A stretch of DNA of 64,000 nt from NCBI GenBank assembly GCA_022747635.1, contig JAKTNV010000005.1, positions 42,360,238-42,424,237 of the forward strand, read 5' to 3'. The stretch is from Hetaerina americana (lineage: Eukaryota > Arthropoda > Insecta > Odonata > Calopterygidae). The first letter of the stretch is position 1. Each line of letters begins with the position of its first letter. The translations under genes and the position numbers were made by a program. Shown here piece by piece: positions 26,066-37,959 of this stretch. Under the pieces are notes generated by a model. It was not told the DNA's origin, did not search any database, and saw only the letters and a program-made list of their open reading frames with translations.

Positions 26066-26319
26066 ATGTGTCGGGCTAATTAATGAGTAATCGCAGTATA
26101 AAGTACGGTGTTTAAGAATTGTTTATTTCGTGTTAATTATGGCGTAGGAGTACAGTAGTGTGTACGGCCAGAGTTAATCAAAAACCTACCTTAAGCCGGT
26201 TGAGTACTGCTAATAATAATGCCGTAACGTCACAGGAAGGAATCAATCGCTTAGTTTTACTCCTCTTAAAGGTAATAACTTATGTGTCGCTTCGACCTTG
26301 ACCAACCATTGAGATTGAT

Positions 26320-26985
26320 TGCTCGCCTTGAGGTCGCTGCTAGCCTCTTCGCCCCCCCCCCCCACCCACCCACATAGGGATCGTCAACACGACCACACGC
26401 CCGTCTCCAGTAATGACGTCGACTTCATTAAATTGCCCTCCGCGATTGGCTTCCCACGCCCCTCCCAGCGCCCCTTGCCGGTTTTTACACCCGCTAGGGA
26501 GCGTCGTAAAATTTCCCGGAGTCGAGGCGGCCCAAGAGCAGGCGTAAAAAGCGTACGCCGCCACACTCAATCCAACACTCTCCATCACCCTGCTCGCCCC
26601 AGCCGTCTCTGTCTCCTTCCCTTGGGAAGGAACGCAAGAGCCGCTTTTGTCTTTAACTCACTTAACAGGTGGACGCTCGGGCCTTGATTAATCGGATCGC
26701 ATTAAAATATACCGTTCTGACCCATTTTCGGACTTGGTGTTGGAAGTGTCGTTCCGGGAATCGCGTCTCCAGCCCTCCTTCGCTGGGCGACTAGGTCGCG
26801 ACAGTTACTTTTTAATATCAGGCGCTCCGTTCCGTCGTCATTACCGCCGCCTGTCGCCGCGTTTGAAATCGGCACTGAAGCATCGGGAGGCGTGTATTGC
26901 GCGGAATCCGCAAATTAGTCTCGGGCAAAATGAGATTAGTCCTCGAGTAAATTCACTCCTCCCTTCCAGCCACCACTCAATGAAT
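26320..26985. promoter_or_regulatory. intronic CpG-dense island
   Basis: CpG-rich DNA 2.3 kb before the receptor's second exon. Open frames show no known domain. A CAG/GTGGAC junction near 26667 resembles an acceptor, but no exon is supported. Confidence 0.25.
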
Positions 26986-27886
26986 TCTTCGCTCAAGGTT
27001 GTCGTACATTTTTATTTCTTTTTCATATATATGGGGGGATTTGAGGACTTGATTTGTTTTTTGGATGGTCATGTCTATCTTTCTTGTGACGCCTTGTATT
27101 TGCTGTTAAAGGTTCGATAGCCAAATCGCAGTATACAGGAAAGGAAGCTGATGGAAAGGCTCAATCGGGATACAGAAGTTCTATTACATTGAAACTTAAA
27201 GATCATTAAGGTGAATTGTAATAGCAGACATATTTTTTGTGACAAGTCACGAGAAATTTAAACTGTATTTTAATGGGCACAATTTATTTTAGCTCTGATT
27301 GTATATAAAATAAATTGGTATTTTTTTTATTAAAACCTAATTACATAGCAGTTCAAATACTCATGATGAATAATTTTCTTACTGTAAACATTATTGACGT
27401 AAAATCGTTATTTACAAAGTTATTAATTAATCTATGATTCTAATAACTGTTCCTTCCTTCATCTAAAGGAAAATAAAGGAAATCGGTGTGGCATCTTATG
27501 GTGACGTAAAGCTAACTTTATTTCCATGGTGCTCGGCTCAAATGAAGGGAACTTCATGATGAATTGTGAAAAATAAAAACTTCGCATGTCCACTGAATTA
27601 TATTCAAAACGATCGGTTTCGTCAAACATTTTTCACAAAGGAGAGCTTGGAGTTTTGGGGGAGGGAGTTGTGTACGGAGGGTGGCAATGACGACGAATGC
27701 TGCAAAGGTTGGGGAGTCGTCTATAGGAGAAAGTGATGGCATAAGGTCACCAAATTACTTAAAGACCTTTTCCCCTTCTTTTTTAGTACTGCCCCCTGCC
27801 CCCCTCCTCAAACCTTGTTCTTAAGTTTTTAAATGTCCCACTATCTCCTCTCCACTTTTAAATTCTCCATAAAGTATCTCAAATAC

Positions 27887-27888
<2 letters not shown>

Positions 27889-27952
<64 letters not shown>
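27889..27952. repeat. (TA)n microsatellite
   Basis: Pure TA array about 34 bp left of the inverted repeat at 27986. Confidence 0.95.
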
Positions 27953-27957
<5 letters not shown>

Positions 27958-27985
27958 ACACGAAATCCCGCCAAACGGCGAATAA

Positions 27986-28410
<425 letters not shown>

Positions 28411-28444
28411 CACATACATACATGCGTACGTACATATTATAGAT

Positions 28445-28688
28445 GAGGGACTTGGTAGTCCAGGGGTAGAGCGTTGGACTACTGACACCGGATGGCCCGG
28501 GTTTTATGCCCGCGGAAGGCACCCTCAGCTTCACCCAAGCTGTGTGATTTTTCGAGTACCTGAATTTCCTGGGAAATTCGGCAGCACAGTCCCTTACCCT
28601 GCTGTTTGAATTTCACTCGCCGTTGGGCTTAGTACTACGTAAACTCTACCTTTAGCTATCAAACGGACTTTCGGGTTGATAACTGTGC
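28445..28688 (+). repeat. tRNA-derived SINE, family A, copy 3
   Basis: The head GGTAGTCCAGGGGTAGAGCG and GGACTACTGACACCGGA is followed by CTTCACCCAAGCTGTGTG, GGGCTTAGTACTACG and CGGACTTTCGGGTTGATAAC. The order matches the copies at 48-311 and 49063-49314 read on their minus strands. Confidence 0.8.
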
Positions 28689-29272
28689 CCATGGTTCTGT
28701 TTATTACTGATAAGAACTTAAGCGTTGAAATCAAATATTATTTCCTCCGTGAGGAATTCATTTAATTCCTCTTCGTGCATTGACTGAAGGAGTAACTTTC
28801 TCCTTACATTTTATTTCGGTCGTCTTTTGATAAAATAGTTTGGAAACTTAATCTGCCAATTATGGTATTTCTTTAATTTTAATCATAGAAGTTCTACAGT
28901 CGCTATCGTTGCGGGATTAATACCATTCGTTTTTCCTATTGGTCCTGAGTGTTTCATCCAAACCAATAGTTGGAATTTCTTGGATTCTGAAAAGGGCACG
29001 AAAACAATCTATACCTTCGTTCAAAATATAAATACGCGGTTAATTTTTTACTTAATTTATTTTCTTTCTTTCTTACGAACATCAACGAAAATACCACCTA
29101 CATATCCCCATTTCCTTGTTTTATATTGTATTTTAGCACCATCGGTAAACCTACACTAAATGACTCCCATCGATAACGACAGAGCCTTTGTCTCCAATAA
29201 TTCGAAGAATTAGACTTAGCCTTTTTGTTTATCTCCATATGATTAAATGTTGTCCATCTTCTCCTTCAACAG

Positions 29273-30469
29273 TTTGTCTGCGGTTTCGTACTTCTCTGGA
29301 CCCTGGCGCTGATTAGCATGGATCGACACCGCTGCATCGCCGTACCGCCCTACCGGTCGCGCCTGACCCCCCGAACGGCCCTCGGCCTCTCCACGGCCGT
29401 CTGGTTCCTCGCCCTCACCCTCTTCATCCCCGTGCCATTTTGGTTCCAGCAGCAGACGGCCATCCTCCCCGCCAGCTACCACTCGGAGCAGTCTGACGGC
29501 ACCGATGCCCCCACCACGACCATCTGCACCGTGGTATTCCCGCGTGAGGTCAGCGACCGTCTCCCCATCCCCCTCTCCCTCTGCTTCACCATCCCCGTGC
29601 TCATGCTGGCCGTATTCATCCCCATGGCGCTCCTAGTCTACCACTACCATCGGATCTTCCGGGAGGTGGCGGCCACAAGGTCGCGTTGGCGCCGGCGCCT
29701 CCCCTCCCTCCCGTGCCCCGCGCCTCCTCCCATACCCTCCGAGGATACCTCGCAGCGGAGAGACAGCGACATGAGTTTCGTGGGCATCTGGGCGGCTGGG
29801 CTGCCGTGGCGGAAGAACAGCGCCTGCCTGCAGTCTCGGGGCTCTGTGGTGTCCCAGGCGGCCGCATCCTCGGCCGCCGCCACCCAGGCCGCTCAGCAGC
29901 GGGAGGAGGCCCGGCTCCGGCGGCATTTGCGCGTGGTGCGCCTGCTGCTCCTCAACGTCGGCGTGGTGGTGGCCATGTGGTTGCCCATCGCTGTCGTCGC
30001 CCTGCTCATCTACGTGGACGGTCGCCGGCCCAACGAGGACACGGGGTTCTTCCTACGGGCGCACCACTTTCTCTGGGCACTGGCCGCCGCCCTGCTCAAC
30101 ACCGTGGTGAATCCTCTTCTCTACGGTCTCCTCTCGCACCCCTTCCGGAGGGCGTGCCGGGCCGGTGTGTGGCGGGCCGCCCTCTGCTGCGGCGGGAAGG
30201 CGGGTGGGCGGCGCCGGGGGTGCTTCTCGGCGGAGACGGCTGCGGTGGTGGGTGCGGGAGCGTGTCTGGGCGGCGGAGATCTTAAGGGCCGCCGATGTAC
30301 CGAGGCGGACGTCGGGGACTTCGCGGGCTGCGGTCAGGAGTCGAGGACTCCTACTGGGAGCGCCCTGCTCATCGGATTCGCGCCGCACACGCCGGGTGGG
30401 AGTAGCCGAGGGTGCGGCCGGAGCAGCGGAAGCGTTGCGTCCGGACCCGAGGGGTCAACGGGGGACTGA
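29273..30469 (+). CDS. class A GPCR, exon 2 (TM3 to C-terminus)
   Basis: Encodes residues 164-561. It opens with FVCGFVLLWTLALIS, which completes TM3. The DRY box appears as D180-R181-H182. TM4 is about 197-221. C248 in extracellular loop 2 (TTICTVVF) should bond to C156. TM5 is about 261-287 with P270. Intracellular loop 3 is long (about 288-380), Ser/Ala/Arg-rich, and ends in basic RLRRHLRVVR. TM6 is about 382-410 with MWLP in place of CWxP (W399, P401). TM7 is about 421-451 with N443-P444-L-L-Y447, the canonical NPxxY. The C-terminal tail is Gly/Arg/Cys-rich with CC at about 468-469, a possible palmitoylation site. The stop codon TGA is at 30467-30469. Nearest poly(A)-signal-like AATAAA is far away, at 31473. 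Ligand unknown; receptor class is certain. Confidence 0.92.
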   Translation, partial: FVCGFVLLWTLALISMDRHRCIAVPPYRSRLTPRTALGLSTAVWFLALTLFIPVPFWFQQQTAILPASYHSEQSDGTDAPTTTICTVVFPREVSDRLPIPLSLCFTIPVLMLAVFIPMALLVYHYHRIFREVAATRSRWRRRLPSLPCPAPPPIPSEDTSQRRDSDMSFVGIWAAGLPWRKNSACLQSRGSVVSQAAASSAAATQAAQQREEARLRRHLRVVRLLLLNVGVVVAMWLPIAVVALLIYVDGRRPNEDTGFFLRAHHFLWALAAALLNTVVNPLLYGLLSHPFRRACRAGVWRAALCCGGKAGGRRRGCFSAETAAVVGAGACLGGGDLKGRRCTEADVGDFAGCGQESRTPTGSALLIGFAPHTPGGSSRGCGRSSGSVASGPEGSTGD

Positions 30470-33169
30470 GCGGAGTGGGCTAGGCCGCGCCCCTCCACGG
30501 GAACGACGTGCAATCTTTCTAGTGTTCTGTGATTATTTCTCCCACTCTTGGGGACTCGGACACGATGACCTCCGGACTTTTTTCCTCGAGCGGGAGGTCA
30601 CGGGGTGTGCTCGAGGAACGTGAATGGTTTCCCGGAAGAGCCGAAATATTCCACTTATAGTTACCAAAATGTGATGCATTATTAGAGTTTTATATCTTAG
30701 TGCGTAAAACGATTTTTTTAATTATTTTGTTGAGCTCGATTATTGTGAGACCCTAATTTATCCATTCCGTGTGGCAACCATGCTTTAATGTTCGGCGGCA
30801 AATGAAATTAAGAAAAAATTGTAGCCACGAGCTGCTTATCCCAGTTCGTCAAGACCTTTACTTTATTAGTAGTACCGCTCCGCTTGCCTCAAAAATTATT
30901 TAAAGGAGGAAAGCTCGAGCAATTATTTATGCTCATGTCGTTTCGAAAACTTGTCCGCTGGACTTATTTATTCTGACGTGTATCATCTCCATTATAGCAA
31001 TCTTTATGCATCGTCGCTGAAACAATAATAATGATGAAGGCAAAAGTGTTTGCCGGGCCATACTCGCCCTTGCAGTTGAAGTGAATATGTTACCGAAAGC
31101 CTCGCCATGAACTGAAATACTTACGTGTGCGCCTGAAGTTCGGCATGAAGAAAGTTAATGTTGCGCTTACCTCTTATTGGAGTTCAGTGACTTCAGTAGA
31201 GTCACGCAAAATGGTTCTAATCGAACCATGAACAATGTGACATTTTTATCAGTTAAAGCCAAAGTAAACGCATTGTAAGATCTGATAATATTTATAAGTC
31301 GAGGAAATTCCGCATATTAGGAACAAATTATGGTTCCGTGGATGTTTAATGTTCCTCATTTAAACTATTAAAAACCCATGGCTGTGTAGAAATTAGCATT
31401 TATCACAACTTCCTTTTATACTGAAAATTCTGTTTTTATTACTCTTAATTTTTTTTATACAAAAGCTACTGAAATAAACATTTAAAAATAAGACATTTTA
31501 AGCTTCCTTTTCTGTTGCAAAATAATGTTTAGGCCAGGTACTGAAATACTTAATGATGGATTAATCAAGATAAGGTAAGTTTCGATTAAGTTAGTGTAAC
31601 CTTATCATAACTGATTTTTTCTTAATTTTGTTATTGAAACACATCATATACTTTTCCTTTGCTACTTCCTTACCAATATTCGCAATGCTTAATGATTAAT
31701 TGTCGGAAAATAATTGTCTTGCTCGTATTAAAAGAAATAGGATTTCCAAGTATGACGGTAATTTGAAGTACTTCACAAATGTGTCTCACAAGGTTTGGAT
31801 AAAAAATATGCTTTAGTTATTCGTAATTCAATTGAATAATTCAGAACGCTCGGTTGGCAATTAGGGAGTTCAGAATGAAATTGAAGTGAAGACCATAAGA
31901 ATCCTTGGAGAAAACTCAGCTACTGTTTGCTGAGTATTTGATTCACTCGAACAATTCACAAGTCGACTCAAAATGGGTTAGATTCGAACATATATTGCAA
32001 AAATAGACGATATTACTTTAAATTCATTTTCTTCATGATATATTTTTGAAAAATCACGCCTTTTGAACTCATTCCTAATGACTCTGTTTCTCTCCCAAAC
32101 TGCGTGAGGTTAATCATCGCTTCTTAGGGCAAACTTTGCAGCTCCTATTTAAAACCTGTCCCTTTTTGCAGGCTCATTTTTCCATAACCCCCTCCTAAAC
32201 CCTTTTGAACCTACCCCACGTTGCTTCCTCACCTCCCCTATATCACCTCTCCATCACCTCTCAGATACAGCTAGATATGGTTGGCAATCTAGGTATTGTA
32301 CATAGCCTAATAATTAATGACAGTCATCACTTGAAACCGTGGTCGACACGTAAATGATACCGTGGACCAATTCAGGGGTAACGGTTCGTTTAATATGGAA
32401 CGTTTTCACTAAGGATTGCCTGAAATGATTTCTTACGTGTTTTGAACATTTTGAATGTTGTTCATTGGATACAGTTTTCACACACAGCCTTAACTTTTGG
32501 TAATGATAAACGTGTTTTAATTTAATATGCATTAAGGCAATGGAAAGAGCAATCAAACCTCCTTGATCCCAGAGAAGGGAAAAAACAAAAAAATAACTAG
32601 ACTCAGTTGCAGTTAATCTTTTCAAGTTTTAATCAGTGATGATACCAATCTATTTTTGAGCAACTAGTTAAAGATACAAGTATATTTCAGTTAATTTAAT
32701 AAAATTTTAAAGTGGGTCAAGATTTAAGAGTTCAATACAATAAGAGCTTATTGAACTTTTTACAGTTACAATTAAAACGGATGTTAATACATTCAAATAC
32801 AGATTACGAGAAAGTTCTCTGACTAATAAATGAAGACACATAATACTCGACCTCCACAAGCAGGAAATAATTGTACCCAATCAGATTTTGAATGCGTCGT
32901 GTGAAATTAAAATTCATAAGTTGTATTGATTTCTGAAAAGAATCAGTTGATCACAAGTAATTGTTACATTTTCCACAATGTAAGGATTACATTTACACAT
33001 CGTAAAATTTACCTAAAAATAATCCCTACTGATGTGTGTAACACAGCCACTCCCCATCACTGATGGACCCTAACGCGTTACACTCGTGGACTACCTTTTT
33101 GTCGTAGCCTTGGATTTCAAACTTGATGCGGCGGAAGAGGTTGCGAATCAAGTTGACCATAAACTTGTG
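30470..33169. other. 3' flank of the GPCR gene; no further gene recognised
   Basis: The first few hundred bases are probably 3' UTR. ATTAAA at 31368 and AATAAA at 31473 are the first plausible polyadenylation signals, neither confirmed. The remainder is AT-rich with no domain-bearing frame. The 103-codon minus-strand frame at 32314-32625 has no recognisable features. Confidence 0.4.
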
Positions 33170-33356
33170 GGTGAAATTATTGTCCCTGATATGGCCAATC
33201 ATGCAAGTGGGTCAAAGTTTATCGGAATCGATGGAGACAAGAATTAGGGGCAGATGAAAGGGACATGCGTGATTTATGGAGTATCTGCCAATTATTGAGG
33301 TGACATCAGAGGCATCTGACACAATGGAAATGGCCGGTCAAAGTGATGGTGTCATT
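33170..33356 (+). pseudogene. possible RTE-like LINE leader fragment
   Basis: ATGCAAGTGGGTCAAAGTTTA and AAAGTGATGGTGTCATTT resemble the leader of the copy at 39830-40130 (ATGCCAGATGAGTCAAAGTTTA; GAGTGATGGTGTCACATT), in the same order and spacing. No coding portion follows. Confidence 0.4.
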
Positions 33357-33464
33357 TGAAAATTATTACGAAGAAACACTCTCAGTTGTGTATATTTTCC
33401 ATTAAGGAAAACATTAAACCAAAATTACGAGTATATGGAACCATCCTCACGAAGAACATATATG

Positions 33465-33529
33465 CGTATATGTGCGTATATATGCGTGTATGTGCGTGTA
33501 TGTGCGCGCGCGTGCGTGCGTGTGTGTAT
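33465..33529. repeat. compound TATGCG/TGTG microsatellite
   Basis: A mixed array of TATGCGTATGTG units grading into GCGCGC and TGTGTG, abutting the (TAT)n tail of the LINE fragment at 33530. Confidence 0.85.
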
Positions 33530-33798
33530 TTATTTATTATTATTATTAAAAATACACATGTGCTGATAGACATTGTCAGGTGGCTCACAAGTCCCAAATA
33601 ATCGCAAAAGATAATACATAAAGCCAGACTTCAAGCCACAAATCTCTTTAACAAAGCAAGTGAATCCCCATCCCATTTACAACCATTAATCAGCAAGAAA
33701 AAGAGATAAATTAAAAAAATTAAGCTATTACATATAATACAATACACCACACATCAATCAAATTATTACATATATGCCTTACATCTATTCTTAAAAGT
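33530..33798 (-). mobile_element. 5'-truncated copy of the CR1-type LINE (3' UTR only)
   Basis: Read on the minus strand, this matches the intact element's 3' end (about 57629-57895) nearly base for base. It starts at the last ORF2 codons (CTTTTAAGAATAGATGTAAG), runs through AATTTGATTGATGTGTGGTG, GGATGGGGATTCACTTG and TTTGGGACTTGTG to CACATGTGTATTTTTAATAA, and ends in the (TAA)n-type tail. Scattered substitutions suggest an older insertion. Severe 5' truncation is typical of target-primed reverse transcription. Confidence 0.9.
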
Positions 33799-34756
33799 TA
33801 AAATATAATATATCTGAAAAAATATGGGAGAAATCCCTATTGGGTATGTTCTGTGTCACCACTGAAATATACTAAGCATTGGTGATTAATGGTGTACGAA
33901 ATTACGACATTCTTGATGGTCAAGTAGTTTTAAAGAGGTTTCCCAAGCCCTAAATGGCTTGGTTTGCAGGTACCATCCAAAACTAAATGGGAGTAAGCAG
34001 TCGTTAATAGCAAGAGAACATTCAAGTAGGTTTTTAATGGGACGAGGAACTAAGGACCGTTACACTTCTTAGCTTCAATTAAAACAACACTAAAACACTC
34101 AATATTACATTACCTAAACTATTTCTATGCTTCAAAAACTTACGATTTCCCTTCCTGCTTACATACTCTTCACGCCCTTTTACTTTGCCGGATGGAAATT
34201 TTTTAAAAAGCTTGACCCGAGTTCACTTCAGGAAACTTATCCCATTTTGCTGAAATCTTTAATACTACCCTGTCCTGGAATACGTATTCCGTCTCTTTTG
34301 CCACATTCCTACATTTTGTCATCGATGTTCTTTCGTTCCTGCGACTTACGCCTGTCCTCGTCTTGGAAGTCTTCGTCTCCGACCACTTTTCCTCATAATT
34401 TTTCGATATACCTCTCCTCTCTCTCAGCCCATTTACTCTTCCTTCATACTTATGTTAGGTGATCCGAATCTCATCCATTTTGTCGACATTGCCAAAACAG
34501 AGCGCCACGTTACTTTCATACTTGTCCATTCCCGGTGAATTCGGAGGGAAACATCATTTAAACGGAGGGGGCACGAGCGATGGCCAATAAATCTTTTAAT
34601 GTCCGCCTCTTAATTAACGCGAGGCCATTGAAATCGAGAAAAACCCAGGGAAACTTTCGCTGAGACGACACGGCGACATCAGACTCAGAAGCGCATGGAA
34701 GCGGAGGTTCTTTCAAAACTTCCAGAGGCTCTCTAGAAATTTCCAGAAAAGGTAAA

Positions 34757-36090
34757 TACTACCTTGATCAAAAATTTCCCGGAATTTATTCAGAAAATTA
34801 AAAATACAAGTTTATTCATCTAAATCTATATTGTCCCCTTCAAAGTAATCCCCATCGACTGCAACACACTTATGCCAGCGCTTGATCCAATCCTCGAAAC
34901 ATTTTTATATTCGGTTTTCGGTATGTCCATCAGTGCTTCCTGCGATTTTTCCATTACTTCCTCTCGGCTGCTAAAACGCGTTCCCCGTAATGGTTTTTTA
35001 ACTCGATTGAACAGAAAGAAGTCACAGGGAGCCAAATCAGGTGAATTCGGTGGCTGTTGGATGGTATTTGTTGCATTTTTCGTAAAAAAATTACGAATAA
35101 TGATAGCACTGTGCGACGGTGCGTTATCATGGTGCAAAATCCACGAGTTTTCTGCCCACATTTCTGGTCTCTTTCGGCGAATTGCTTCACGCAAACGTCT
35201 CATAACGCCCAAATAATACTCTTTGTTTACTGTCTGGCCTTCTGGCAAAAATTCATGATGCACTACACCGTTGTAATCCATGAAAACCGTCAGCATTGCC
35301 TTCTTTTTTGACTGAAAACGACGTGGTTTTTTTGGTCTCGGCTCATTTGGTGAACGCCATTCACTTGCCTGATGTCTGGATTGCGTGTCGTACTCATAAA
35401 CCCACGTCTCGTCTCCAGTAATGATCCTTTTGATGAATGTGGGATCGGATTCAGCCTCGCAAATCATGTCTTTTGCGACGTCAACACGGTCTCTTTTTTG
35501 CATGAAATTGAGGTCTTTTGGCACCAACTTTGCTGCTACACGACGGAAACCCAAATCATTAACCACAATGTCTTGGGCGGATCCATAGGCAATGTTCAAG
35601 TCCTCCGCTATTTCTCTGATGGTTAATTTGCGGTTATTGACCAACATTTCTTTTACTTTATCAATTTTTTCACCGACTTTCGATGTCGATGGTCTGCCAC
35701 TGCGTTCATCATCTTCGATTGACTCACGACCACTTCTGAACCGCTCGTGCCACTGGTAAACGACCGTTTTTTTTAGAGAATCGTTGCCGAAACACTTTTC
35801 CAACATTTCCAACGTCCGTGCGCCACTAAATCCGTTTTTTACGCAAAATTTAATACAAGTTCGTTGTTGCAAATTTAAATCCATTTCTGAAATTGTAAAA
35901 AATCGTCAACACACACAGAGATAGATGTACTCTTGGCTACGTAACTTTTGCAAATGTCAAGATATGACACTAAGATTTAAAGGGAATATCAACAACAGAT
36001 GTACCAATTTAACAAAAAAACAGAACTCAAATCGGAACGATGGGAGCGCCACACGGTGGTTATTCCGGGTACTTTTTGATCGAGGTAGTA
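34757..36090 (-). mobile_element. mariner transposon, near-complete
   Basis: Terminal inverted repeats 34759-34784 and 36063-36088 match at 23 of 26 positions beginning CTACCT(T/C)GATCAAAAA. TA dinucleotides flank both ends (34757-34758 and 36089-36090), the mariner target duplication. The element is 1330 bp between the TAs and carries one transposase gene on the minus strand. CpG content is similar to the surroundings. The transposase has a C-terminal frameshift (see 34826-35884). Confidence 0.95.
34826..35884 (-). pseudogene. mariner transposase (DD34D), C-terminal frameshift
   Basis: The cut-and-paste transposase reads 352 codons from ATG. Residues 1-110 form the paired helix-turn-helix DNA-binding domain. 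The linker WVPKD-type motif appears as LVPKDL (120-125). The catalytic triad is D158 (ITGDETW), D253 (HHDNAPSH) and D288 (SPDLAPCDFF), with 34 residues between the last two. After Y326-K327 the frame departs from the family. A run of five T at 34902-34906 (A on the coding strand) appears one base short, and in the alternative frame the expected ending (EDWIKRWHKC, DYFEGDNI) is visible up to a stop near 34800. The catalytic core is intact but the last about 20 residues are wrong, so the copy is probably inactive or impaired. Confidence 0.93.
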
Positions 36091-37959
36091 TATCGCATAT
36101 TTACTTCCTCCTTAGCCCGCGGAACGTTAATTGGCCAGCCTAGGTCAAAGGATGAGGGTGGGGTCATGGAGATTTCCAGGAAAGTAAAAGATATAACACA
36201 CGGATAGGCTCCCAACAAAGTCAGGAGGTGGGAAAGGAAATGACAGACTTAGGCGCAGGGCTACAGGAGGAGGGATAGTGAGCACAGACGACTTCATGAA
36301 AGCAGTGCGAACCAGGGAAAATTCGAGTACCTACACCTTGTCTTATGAACTATGAAAACTGTAAGCCTTGTTAAGTATTACATATAAATGCAAGGTTAAT
36401 TTATAAAGATTATTTAGAAAATGTTTATAAAATCCGAGGACGAAACCATTAATTGATGATTCATCAATGGAGCTGAGTAAATGACCGACATGTGGCTGAC
36501 GAAAGAGAGATGCCGATCACGTGTTTCCCTTGAATTAATTACGGAGAGGATTTTCCTCGAAGAAATCGAAACATCACGCTACCGTGATGACTCATTCGGC
36601 AAAACTGCTATCGAGACGGATGAATGTAATTCACCTCTAATTATATCTAATGCCTTATGGTAGGTGGTCATTATTTTACTTCGGTTATTAAGTTTAGATT
36701 AAAACACTTTATAAGTAGAGCATATCCTAATCACGATTCATCGATTTGGCATCCAACTATGCTCGTCGTAGTTAGTAGTTGCGTGTTCAAAGAATCCGCC
36801 ACTCTAACCTAGAGTTTGGCGCTCTGATATCATTGCGAAAGAAGGACGGTTTGTTCAACTCGCAAAATTGAATCAATGCTTACGGAAAAATAGGAGGTGT
36901 CCGATTCTGAGAGTACATTGAAAAAATATTTGTTTCCGTTAGAAACGGATGCTGACCAATTGATTTTTTTATATTCCGTAAAATTATACGGAAATGCCAC
37001 TTCTGACCGCCACTTTTGAACGTTCCTTGCGATATGAAAACAGCATTACTTCAAATACTTGCATGGAGCGAGCGTAAACATTTTTTTTTAATTCATGAAG
37101 GACCCAGAGAGATTAGCATCACACGCGGTGGAGTGAATCAAAAATGTAGCAGGAAAAGATTAACCAAAACTATAGATATAACCATAGTAAAACTTAAGTA
37201 ATTAACTACGAATATGATTATACCTTTAATTAATCCAGTTTTGGAAAGTAAAATGTAATTGCTTCCTAAATAGAATCAGGAGATTTTCAGGAACAACCGT
37301 GCACGCATTGCATACGTAGTCGATGAAGGATCCGAAGAGAAAAGACTGTCATCATTAAATAATAACCCTCTATTTTTCTCTTGCATATCGATAAAATATA
37401 GACTTGAAAGGGTTGATCAAAATGATATCCATTAAACGACAGTTCTCAACAAAAAGGAGTCACTCCTATAATACCATGAATTTCCCCACCCACATGTGGG
37501 ATGATTCATATGTTCGCCTGATTGCTCAATCAGAGTGAAGAAATTGGGACTCTGTCTTTTGGCCTTAGATCTTATTGCTATTATTTCACATGTCATCGCC
37601 AAAGAATTGACCAGAAGCAAAATTCCTTGTTTATCACCTCATGAAAAGTTTTAGTGCTCAACACACAAAATGAGTGTCGAGGAGAACGCATCTCATTTTT
37701 CCTTAAAACCAGGATTTTCTGCATTGTATCATGTTAATTAATGTGTTGCGATGGAAAGCCCTTTTTAGATCATTTTAGTTTGCCAGCAGAAGATTTGGCA
37801 TACTTGATCCTAAAAGTCCTCTCAAAGTTAGGCTGAGGTACCTCAGCCATGTCGCAGATCTTTAAGGATTGGCTTTTACAGGAATGATGTAGGATCTGTT
37901 CTTGAACCTGGATCAACCGGATCATGGAAATTTTATGCTAGCATCTTCTTGATCAACAT
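36091..37959. other. no gene recognised
   Basis: AT-rich intergenic DNA. Short frames (36481-36663, 37016-37201, 37432-37620) have no recognisable features. The change from CpG-normal to CpG-poor composition begins towards its right end. Confidence 0.5.

Noticed and set aside
29686..30285. Alternative-frame open frames over GPCR exon 2
   Set aside because: Shadows of the GC-rich receptor frame. The receptor frame contains all transmembrane motifs.
34872..35626. Plus-strand frames across the mariner
   Set aside because: Antisense shadows of the transposase.
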